From: Cruorifilaria tuberocauda
Lineage: Eukaryota > Nematoda > Chromadorea > Rhabditida > Onchocercidae
Direction: 5' to 3'
Length of the DNA stretch: 64,000 nt
NCBI GenBank assembly: GCA_013365365.1
Contig: JABVXU010000206.1
Location: 1 to 64,000 of the forward strand
Shown here: positions 26,663 to 38,600 of the stretch, one piece after another
How positions within the stretch are numbered: the first letter of the stretch is position 1
Layout: each line of letters opens with the position of its first letter
Notes under the pieces: model-generated
What the model saw: only the letters and a program-made list of their open reading frames with translations
Told to the model about the DNA's origin: nothing
Databases searched by the model: none
Translations under genes and position numbers: made by a program

Positions 26663-29600
26663 ATGGATGAAATATCATCAAGCGATGATGGCTACGTGGA
26701 ACGTGAACGTATATTGTCTGCGTCAACATCAGCAACACCCACGTTAGAACCACACATTCGAAGTACTAGCACAAGTAGTATGCCAAGCGTTTCCTTAACA
26801 CCTTTCAATTCAACCGGTCGACACCGCCTTCTGCCACAAACACCGGGAACATATCGTCGTTCATCATCACCGCGATTCCTTCCAACACCACCACCACTAT
26901 TATCGGGAACTGTTAACACTGTCTCCGATTGCTCGCTGCATAAATGGAATTCGGAACAACGATCGATAACACCATCCGGAAGACGTCTTCCGCAAACACC
27001 CACACTTCCCAATAATTCCATTCCATTAATTACTGATAAAAATAATGCATCAGTAAAACGACAATATTCAACTACTATTAGTAGTAATTGTGATAATAAT
27101 ATTTCTGCTAATAATAGAATTGGTAATATTGGTGATAATGAATGGCCATCACCAACAATTACACCACGGAAATTTTCCGAATTACGTAAATTTTCACAAA
27201 ATGATCATAATACATCGAAACTATTTGAACATTTTACGTGTAATACGTTACAACGATTATCATTGAACAAACAACAACAACAACGACGACAACAACAGCA
27301 GCGAAGCGGAAAATATAATCAAGCACAATATTCTTTCGATCATTCAAGTGGTACTTCAACAAGTACCAATGCTTTTTCACGAAGTTCATCGTTATCACCG
27401 TCTGTTGAACAGGTTTACATTAATCATCTTTAATCACCTGATATAATTTAAAATTGCCAAGAGGACAAAAGAGGCAAAATATTGCTAACAATTATGGATA
27501 TCTTCTGCAAGAAATTATAATTTTAGAAAGAAGTTTAAGGCAAAGAAAACAAAAGTCTAATTTCATTATTTAATTACTCATTTGCTAGCTTTATGGTCTA
27601 TGATATACGTTTAGTTTGAAGCAAATTACACCGATGAATGTTTTACTTTTCACTTTAACACTGATAAGTTTAGATGCAACAAAAACTCGGGAATGTATCA
27701 TTATTAAAATGCTGCTTGTTACGATCGTTCAATAAATTATACTGAAATTTGATGCAGTTTTACTCATTAAGTTTAGAATTGACAAAATCTTAAAGTGGAA
27801 ATCTTTTATTCTTTAAATTACAAATTCATTTCGTAAATCTTAAGTGATATGAAGTTGCTCAAACTTTATTCATTTACAAAATCCTAACCATATTTTAGCT
27901 TAAATGCTAGCTTATTTCAGTCTAAATGATACGTATCTTGCTTTTCTGGAAATTCTGCCTTCTCTTAAATGAAATAATTCTCTTTTTCTTCTATTTACGT
28001 CAAGTGCAAACGCATTAAATGCACATAAATATCAATGACTATATTAAATGAAATGAATGATATTAAGTGTCAAATTAAATAAATGATATTAAACAAAAAT
28101 TAATGAAATATCATATCATTTTGAAATATAAATGAAATATCATTTTCATTTGGAATGAAAAAAAAATTCCTTTCCTTCTCAACTTTATGCCTTCTGGTGA
28201 AAAGGATTTTAAAGATGAATTCAATTTTTCTTCCGTTCAATTACCTGCTTTAATCTGATTTCATATATTCAATTCCGTTATAAGCTTTTTCGTGATTCTT
28301 TTTCAAAATGCTTTTGCAAATGCTTTCTAATTCATTCATTCATTCATTCCATCAATGCTTCTCAATTTTATTTGCTATCATTCAATTCTAACAACAATTT
28401 GGAATTCTTCCCATTCAAGAACTCAATTGAAATTAAAATCTATTCAGTACTATTTGCCAACTTAATACTTTTCCATTTTAACATAATAAATTCTTTTGCA
28501 TAATTTTAAATTTGTAAATACTCTAACAATGTTTCACTCTAATTGATAATATTCTAGTGATAAGAATATAATAAATTTCTTTAAGTTATCATAATCTTAA
28601 CAAATATTTAACATAAAGTATGTACTTGTACACTCTTCATTGATTGGAAGCTTTTTCATTCCTTTTTTCTCTTAATTTCACTTAATTAATTAATTAATTA
28701 ATTAATACATTTAAAATAAAATCTTTTAATTAATTAATATTATCTTTTATTAGCTATGCTATTAGCACTAACAAGCTGATAAGATAACGTTAAATTTTAA
28801 TGATAAATAGCTGAAAATGTTGTAAAGTACGATATTGCCGACAATAAATTTAAACTGTTACTCGCACTCATTTCTTCTTAAAATTTCTTTATTTTCTTTT
28901 TTATTACTCACAAATGCTTTCTTTTTTCGTCTCTTAAGAATTTCTCTGCCTGAATTAAAGTGAATTTATCAAGTTTTTGTAAAGTAAAAAGAAAGAAAGA
29001 ATAAATTTAAAATTAAATTCTTATTTTGCTTAAAAGATTAAAATTAGCAACGATTTGATTAATTGATAAGAATATCCAAATTTCAAAATGTTTGCTAAAA
29101 TATTTAAATGTATAATTCATGAGAATTTGCATGAAGAGCAAAAAAAATTAAACTTTAAACTTTAAACTCATTTATAATTAAACTTAAGATTTCTGCAAAT
29201 CACTCTTCTTTTTTTTTTCAAGGTAAATAATAAATTATAAATCAATAATTCAATTTAAGCCATATTTTACAAATAAGTAATTGATTTAAATTAACAAATT
29301 AAAGTAAGCTAATAAATAAATAAAATTAATGAATAGATATTAATTAATTCCAATTCTCTGAAAAAATATTAAACTAAATTTTTGGAATAAAGCATTTTTT
29401 TTTTGTTCACAACAAAATATTGCATGGTTAATATTTCGTGAAATAGAAAATGGCATTTTTCTCACTCTCTCTCTCTCTCTCTCTTTTTGCATGTATTTTT
29501 TTTTTGATGGTTCAAAATAAATGGAAAAATTAGGGTTTAATACAATAAAACAAAAAAAGAAAAAAAGAAGCTAACCCAAATGAAATTGAAAAGCATAGGA

Positions 29601-32600
29601 AAGAAAAGAGAGGACAATATGTGGTCTGCTCTTAAGGCTTCCTTTTGCATACCACTTTGGGTAGGTTTAATTGATTTCGTTTTGTTCCTCTTTAACATTC
29701 ATACTTTTTGTTTTTCCTTTGCTTTTATTGCTATTCTGATTGCTACAACAATAGCAATTAATATTATTTACATTGCTATTATTGTTGCTTTATTTGAAAA
29801 TCCCAATAAATTATCATTATCATTGTCATCAAGTTGCAAAGAAAAAAACAAACTTATCATTTTCTCTCCACATTATTATTATTTTCAATTTCTTTTTTTC
29901 TTTCCTCAATTTTCTAATTAATAATTTATAGTCTTTCTTTTTCCTTTTGTTTTAAAAAATTTGTGTTTTATTACAAAAATCGATAATTCATGTATGAATT
30001 TGTATGGATGAAATTGGCAAAGTTTCATGCTTCACTGACAAATGATGATGATTGCGTTTTCTTTCAAATCTTAAAAAGGAAAGAAAAATGGGAGAAAAAT
30101 TTTCAAGAACTTTGCTCATTCATTTTTTGGCTTTTATTTTTTAAGCCTGGAAATTTTCATTTTATTTTATCATATAATTTCTACGAATGAATAAGCTATT
30201 CAAAGTTTAACATTAAAAATGTGAAGCGAATGAAAGTTACGAAAGTTCATGGATTATTAATAAATAAAATTCATGCAGAAACGATTGGCAATAAATGATA
30301 TAAATGATAAATTATCATTTTGATATGTGCGATGAATTTCTTTTCCTTGAAAAAGTTTCGAAATTTCTTTGTTTTTGAAAAAAAAAAATTAACATTTTAA
30401 AAAGCCAGCATTGATTTTTCCTACGTTTTTATATAATAAGTTTCTTTATTTTAACACTTTTTTGAGATTTCAGAAAAAAAGTAAACCTTTTAAAGCGCTG
30501 AAATTAAATTTCAAGTTTTTTTTCAAGTTGAAATCTTATTTTTGATATCCTCTTTTTCATCAATTTATACTTTTCTCAAGAAATATAAGCAAGAGAAACT
30601 TTTTTAATTTCATTTAGAAAAATTTAAATCAATTTGTTTTTTTTCGTTATTTTTCATCCGTAACTGTTAATTTCATTGAGATTTTTTTTGCGCATACCTT
30701 TCTCCGCGTATCAAACAATACGTTCGCTCACGTCTCCAATAGACGTCACCGAAAATTTTTAAAAGCTTTCAGCGATTCATAGGTGAAAATAGTGATTTTG
30801 CGGAATAATTGAATTCCTGAGGAGGAAAAAGACACCCACTTGATGTAGATCAAAAATCATTGACTTATTTTCAGGCTTATTTTGCGGTATATGAATGAAT
30901 TATTTACCTCAACTGAGTTATCAAACATTGGCTTTAAATTAATTTAATTGCATGCTGAATCATCTAATTACATTAATTAAGATGAAACAAGGAAAGTAAA
31001 TGAATGATACAAACTTTTTTCTAATTGATATAATAATTAATTTAATTAATTAATAGCATAGTTTTTCCTTTTTTTTTTGATTCCAAAATTTCTAAAATTT
31101 CAAATATAAAATAGAAAAAACGAATAGCTAATTAACTAAAGATTACTATTTGCTGCTTTTCTTGAAAATTTTTCCTTTTCATTTGACATTTTAGTGATAT
31201 GAGTAATGCTGACTGATATAATTTATGGATTTTCCTGACGTCATCTTGCAACTTCACAAAAAGTAACCATTCTTTTTTCAATTCCCAAAAGGTGAAAAAA
31301 GCAAAATAGAAATTATGAATGAATTATAATTCCTTATGTTTACTTCATGCAACTCTGTTCCATGTGATAATTTAATAATTTTAAGCAATAATTAAGCAAA
31401 TCAATCTGTCTATTGAAGCTACTTGTGTTGAAATTGCATGTTTGCTTTTTTTACTCGCTTTTTTGATTTGTTTTTTTTTTCAGAAATTTTCATTCATTAA
31501 TTATTCAAGCATTAAAAAGAGAGAATTTTTATATGAACGAGCATAATTAAATGTTTCGCAGTATTCATTAGCTATTTCAGTCATTTTAATATTTCATTTC
31601 ATTTCATGAATAAATTATTTCATTCAGGACGAAAAAAAAATTACATATTTGCAAGATTTCCAACTGATCAATTTCATTCATTAATATTGAGCTATCATTA
31701 AAAAATAATTCCTTTTTTTTTTATTTTGTTTCAATTTTTTTAAATATCCATTTTGAAAAGTTATTTACTTCATTTTCTCAATCATTCAAATACCTGTAAA
31801 CTTGTAATTCCTGCACGCTTCGATTAATATTTCTAATTATATGTCTGAAAATTTCCGGTTCATCAATTTAATATTATTGAAATCAGATTTTCCATTTTTT
31901 TTTCATTCAATTGTATTGCAAATTTTGAAAGTCCAAATTTTCCGTAATAAAATGTGAAAAAAAGTTCAGGAAAAAATGATCACTATTATTTCTTCTTTCC
32001 GTTTTTTTTTCATCCTCAACTTTTTCCTTGCCTCTCATTTGATGAAACAAATTACGTTCATCGATCTATTTCAGTTTTTTCTCTATCAAACGAAAAAAAC
32101 CTAATCAAAATGTTTTCAGTATAAGTAATAAGCAGTAGCAAATACTTATATTACAGCTACTTCCTCATAATTAGAGACCTTTCTCTTTGTCAAATTTTAA
32201 TAGCATTTGTGCTAAAGTTTGCTTCATATCTCAGTTATTGGCTAGCATCAATTACTTATATTTATTTACTTATTCAATTAAATAGGTTAGTAAAGATTTC
32301 TTGTTGTCAAAAATATTTAAATGAGCCAAATTTCATACTACCGGCTGATTGACATAAGTTATTTATTTATCTGAACTGATAATCGCATATGTTTAGTTTG
32401 ATGATTAAATATTATATGAAATTGATAATGCACCACTTAAATCATTTTTCAAATAAATAAATAAATGGAAATTTAGTCAGTGCACAAATTAGCTGTCACT
32501 GTTGAATTGTTAATGCAAATCAATTTCATCAATCATTCAATTCAGCTAATTCGAGAAATGCTTTCTCGTATCTCAGCTTTTTCTACCATTTGTTTCTTCA

Positions 32601-35600
32601 AGCTAGGCTAATGAGAAAAAAGGAAAACGAAAAGCCTTTAATAGATAAGAGGAAGGAGAATGAACAATGAGAAAAGCGATCTTTCAATTTTTAATTTTCC
32701 GAAATTTAAATGAAAATGAAAATTGATTGAATTCTCAAATAAGAAATGTAAATATAGCTAATAGAGATTAATTTCATTTGAAAATTAATTAATTGCAAAT
32801 TAAATGATTTGAAGTTAAATTCTGATATTTCGCTTATCTATTTGACTAATTTTCTTGTATAATTAGGCAATTTCCTTTTTTTTTATAATTTTATTTATAG
32901 CGCTTCACTTAACAAGTTGAATTATTAGCATTTAAATTAAGCTTTAAAATAATTTTTAATCATCATCCAAATTAGCTGATTAATGAACGAATCAATATTT
33001 CTTTCCTGGAATTTTCTGGAACAAAAAAGTGCATATTTCGTTAAAGCTTTTTATTTTCATTCAAAAATAGGTTTTTTTTTTTTTTTTACTTTTGTGATAT
33101 AATGATAAATACTACTATCATTATAATGATTATCACTTAAATTAATGCTTTTTTCACGTGTGATTTCAGTGGAAGAATTTTGTGGAAATTTCACTTTGAA
33201 ATCAATCAAACTTATCAGTGCTTTTCTCTGTTTAAGTATCTTTTTGACAAAGCGTAATAAAAACAGAAGGAAAAAAATGATTTACAAGTTAAGAGCATAA
33301 CTCTCAATTATCATTTCCTTGATATGATGATAAATAATAATAACAAAACCAATAACAATAACGACAGCAACAACAATAACAATAACAATAACAATAACAG
33401 TAACAATAAGAGCAGGAATTTTTTAAAAAAAAAAGTAAGGAAATGATTAAAAAGTGATGGATAAAAACTGAAAACTCAATTTTCACTGATTATTCCTTGA
33501 GAATGTGATAAATTTCGCATTCCTTTATCTGTTAAATTTTTTTTTATTTGGAAAATTAAAAAAAATTCATTTACTTTTTTGCATTTACAAAAGCTAAGTT
33601 CAATTAATATGCTTAACAATTTCAATAATTTTTTTTTATTTTCTTCTCTTCGAAAATAAATGAAATGAAATTTAAAAAATTTTTAAATTTTAAAAATTCT
33701 GTTAGCAAAATTTCAGCTAACAAATAGCGATCTTGATGAACAAGGAACGCATGGAACCGATTCCTCGTTATATGAACATGGTGCTGGTACTTCTTCTGGT
33801 TCCGTATCGGATATCCCGAAGCGAGTAGCGGTAATAACCGGCGGTTCATGGCCCGAAAATGAGCCAAGGCCAACTGGTCTCGGCTTAATACATTGCTCAT
33901 TGCAGCATTTCCCGATTCGGAAACGTCTTCGAGTTTCACTTCTAAAAGCAGATGGTTGGTAATTTGATAATTCATTGTGAATTTGAATTTGAATTCTGTA
34001 TTTTCTAATGTTTTTTTTAGGTTTATTTGTATTTCATCTAAAAGTAATTTTCTAGGCAAATTACCTTGGTCTTAAGTAAATCTTTTAAAATCGAATCATT
34101 TAAATTGCCTAAATTAGGAATTAAGAAAGAAATCAGTTTTGCATCTCTTAGTATATTTCACAAATCGACAGGTAATTTAACACTTTTCAAATTTTCTTCA
34201 GTGATAGCTCAGACGGATGATCTCACCTTTAATTTAAGTTTCAACGAATTTGAATTTTATTATGCATGAACTAATTTTCCAGGAAAATATACTTTTTATT
34301 CTAAATGATTAAAACGATTACATTCACTTTTTTTGCTTATTACCGAATTTCACGTCATTCATTTTAACCTTAATGAATTCATTATTAGCTATTAAATGAA
34401 TTTTATTTCCTGTTTAATCTTACAAAATTAAATATTGACAAATTATGGAAAAAAGTGTTGTTTGATTTTAAATCTCTTTCCAAGATTTTTGAAATTAAAT
34501 AAAATAGAATTTTTTAGATCGATTCTTCAAATTAATAGGCAAAATAATCATTTGTTGATAATTATTCAAATTTCAATTTATAAATTTATCATTTTATCAA
34601 TTATTTAATTTTTTGCTATTCGAATAGTGGGCAGATAATGAATTCAAAAGCTTAATATTTTATTTCCATTCGGATTATTAAGTTCTCTCAAAAGTGAATG
34701 ATCTATTCTTATTTAGATCATTTCACTTTCGTTGAAATCTTTCCGTGTGCTTTCGAAAAGATTCAGACTTTCCGGAAGATTAATAGGGGTATTTGATGCC
34801 AGAATTAAAACAAACATGAGCAGTAAATTAGCATAGATTGAATTTGTAATTAAGCTTAGGAATGATTTCGACAATATTTGTTTTTCACTAAAAGAATTAT
34901 TCTATTTCAATGTCATATTCATATTTAATTAAATTTTCTTCAAAAAAAATTTATTTGAATTATTTGTTAGGAGCAAAAAAGAAATTGATTGAACATTAAA
35001 TTATAAAATATCATAAATTTTAAAATAATTTTAATTCCTTTCGTTCGTTTCCTCAATTACCTGAAAATTAAAAAAGCGGGTAATAAAAGAAAATATTGCA
35101 AAGTGAGGAAAAAGATTTTAAGAAAAGGTGAAAGGTGAAAAAAAGTATATTTAAAAATTTTTTGTAATTTCTAAAAGCCTAGCAATGGAAATAATCAAAA
35201 AGGAAAAAATGAAACGCGATATTTCCAAATACCAATTGAAGCCGAAAAGTATGATATCATTTAATTCTATGAGTTTATTTTTAAATTAATCAATTTAACT
35301 CTTGGCATTGATATTTTTAAATCAGATTATCAATTTCATCAGGATTAGAATAAATAAAATCCAAACTTTATTCTTTTCTTTCAGCAGCAAACATATGCAT
35401 GCGAAGAAGATAAAGAATTTGCTAATTAATTAAAATTGCTTGTAAAACTCTCCACGTAGAAACACGTAGAAAATTGCTGCAATTATTTCAATTGCTCATG
35501 AAACGAATCGTTATAGCATTTGTTAAAATCAAACATTCAAATGGAGTGAAGGGAAATTTATGCTTTGAAAAGCATTAAATAAAATTTTTGAAATGGAAAA

Positions 35601-38600
35601 TAAAATTTAGCATTTTGTTATTTTTCAAATTTATGAAATTTTTTGAGAAAAATTAATGGAATAAACTGAATATAGCAAATATTTGCATAATTTTTTCTTT
35701 CATTTTTCCTGCTTGCTTAAAAATCAAAGTTCTTAAAGGAATGAATCAAAGTTCTTAAAGAAATTCAGATTTCCGAATTTAACTTTTATTATTTAATTTC
35801 TTTTTTCCTTTTAACTTCCCTTGAGATTAGTGATTAAATTTTAATGATTCAAATTAATTTTCTTTTTTTTTTGACTCAAACGATCACATTATGCAAAGTT
35901 CAACTTCAATAAACGAAATGAAATACTTCAATTTATATATATTTGTATGCATCATGAAGGATCATGATATAAGTTGAATAATTGAAATTGTAAAAAAGTG
36001 CAAAATATGACAGCATAAAATGTCGAAATTAAAATTTCTTCTACATAATTTGTTAATTTTTTCATTTCAAATAGATTTTCATTCAAATTTAAAATAACTA
36101 ATTTGATAAAAGAAAAAATAAGTTACTTGTTAGAGGGCAAGAGAATTTCAGTTTGAAAATTTAAAGATTATAAGTTCCATCATATTTGATAACTTGAACT
36201 TGCGCTACTCAAATTGCTCTTCAAATGTCAAGCATAATTGATTTCACATATTATATATATGTATCAAAATAATATTTTAGGATTGGCAGGTAAGTTAAAG
36301 CCTGAATTAGAGATTCATGCGTTTTGCAAAGTATCATTAATACCAGGTGGAAAGCCGCAGAGTTCGGTTGTAAAACGTGGACGTGATGTTGCATTTAATC
36401 AGGTTAGATCATTATTTAATAGTAATGATAATACGGATAACGATAAAATATCAATTTTGATGATGATTCAAATTTAACAAAATAACAAAATATTTTTCAA
36501 AGGAACTCATTCAGTAAGTAACTAAGTAAATAGATAGCATGCTAATAATTAAAATTTTTGAAAGTTTTTATTGTTATTGCTATAATTATTTTCCTATAAT
36601 CAAGAAAATAAAAGACAAATTTCAAAAAAAAAAAAATTTTTTTAGCAAATAAATTATTTTCTTACTAATTTATGCAATGAAAAAATGAATTCTTTTTATA
36701 AAATCACAATTATTAACGTGACAAATCATTCTACTTCCTATAATATATATAATAAATAACTTTACTCTCTGTGCTAACTTTAAAAGCAAGCATAGAAATT
36801 TATTTTTACTCTAGCTTTTTCCCTGAACTTTGTAGAAATGAAATAAATCAAATTTTGTTGGAGTAAGATTGAATTTTAATCAGAGAGCAGCGCAATATAA
36901 TATTCTTTTTGGAAAATCTAATTACAAAAATTTGAAGTTATAGAAAAACAGGTTTCTGTTCCAATTGATTTTAGAGTACTTATCAGTGAAACAATGATTA
37001 ATAAATAAACAGATTAAAGCAAAATGCACGATTATTTCTTTTTTTTGTTCAGTTTTTTAGAATTCTAGAAAATGCTTCTTTTGGATTAGTGTTAAAGAAT
37101 AGCAATATTGATTTTTTCCCATAACAAATATATTATAAAAGCCGACATATTCTACCGGAATTTTAGAACAGCTTACAATATATTGTTGAAATTTAAGGAA
37201 TTTTTTTTCGACAATGTGCTGGTGGAGGATTTGAGTGAAAAGTGCTTGGCGATAACAGCTTATCATCAATCACCGCAAAAACTTCAAAAAGATGTTATCA
37301 TCGGCGATTTATATGTATCATTGAAGAATTTAAGCGAATTACGATCTAAAAAAGAATTAAGAATTATTGAAGAATTAAAATATCACGTCAGTTCAAAGGT
37401 TAATTATTATATAATTTTTCAATTCTCACTTTTATAATCACTTTCTTCTCCTACAAATACTAATTGATTTCTTTGAGCAATTCTCATTTTTAATTCATTC
37501 ATTTCTTAACAAATAATGAAATATGGCAATATTGATTGATTTTTTTCTTAAATAAGAATGATAAATTACAACATGTGTATTTTTACAGTCCTGTATTAAG
37601 TTTTAACAAAATTGCAAAATTTTTTTTCTTTTTTTTAGAACGGAAAAGAGAAATGCACTTAATTATCTCTCACACATTCAGAAAAAAGAATTGTTAATTT
37701 TTTTAAAAACTTAGTAGTAAAAAAGAAGCAGGGAAAAGGATGAATGAGCTCAGAGAGAAAAAAATAATTTTTGAATGAAATCTAAGAAAAAAGAAAGAGA
37801 TTTTAGTTTTAATAACATAAGGAGTTTAATTTTATTTTTTTTACTGTTTTCTTTGATATTTTAATTTATTTATTTGCGGCCATATAAATGAAAATTTCAT
37901 TTAAGCTAAAACATTTTAACCTAAATTAGCTTTTTTCTCCTTTCAAGTTTGAAGCTGAAGAATGCTATATGATTGGTGGAAAGTCGGATTATTTTTCAAC
38001 CTCCTTTTCTTCATTTTTTTCATTTCTACTCTCCAACAGCAAATGAGTTTTGTTTAGTCTTTGGAAAAATTAAACAGAAATAACAGATTTAAGAATTGCA
38101 GCAACGCAGACGAAAACAGATCTTGATTGAAAACTTTTTGCAATGAAAAGTAGGAGAAGAAAAGTTTTACTTTACAAAATCAAAAATTTAAATTCTAAAG
38201 CAAATAAATATTTGAGCAAAAATATTTATTATCTTAAAAGTATTACTAATAAATTTTGGTAATTTTCATAAATAATTCAATTAAGCAATGGAAAAGTGAA
38301 AATAAAATGTTCCATTTCAATTTATTCCAAATATAGCTATCAAAAAGTTAAATATAGCTTAAATTAAACTTAAGATGGAGCATATTTTACTTTCAAGAAA
38401 ATAATATTCTAAAAATAAATGGATTGATTAATTTGCTCGATCGAATGAAATTTACATTTTTCGTTAAACAATTTTTTAGCAGTAAAATTATAAATTATCG
38501 TGAAATTTGATCAAACTCATATAATATGAATAATAAAAAAAAATTTTTTTCCTAAAACGAAAGATCAAAAATTGAATTAAAAGTTTGATGCGTTTCACAC

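Larger units (their letters stand above)
27413..33716 (+). other. 6.3 kb first intron of the C2-domain gene
   Basis: Begins GTTTAC directly after the exon ending SVEQ and ends TTTCAG. The flanking exons join in phase 0 without needing another exon. It holds a TTAA repeat (28682-28706), a CT tract (29461-29485), an AACAAT repeat (33340-33412) and an inverted cluster of ATGATATT motifs (about 28050-28150). Open frames 29580-29921 and 29990-30190 are AT-driven. Confidence 0.65.

Noticed and set aside
26692..27021. 109-codon minus-strand open frame
   Set aside because: Antisense shadow of the first coding exon of the C2-domain gene.
29580..29921. 113-codon plus-strand open frame with hydrophobic stretch
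   Set aside because: Inside the first intron of the C2 gene; Ile/Phe/Ser-rich content follows from AT bias and no splice structure supports it.
33622..34059. 145-codon minus-strand open frame
   Set aside because: Antisense of the second exon of the C2-domain gene (33717-33954).
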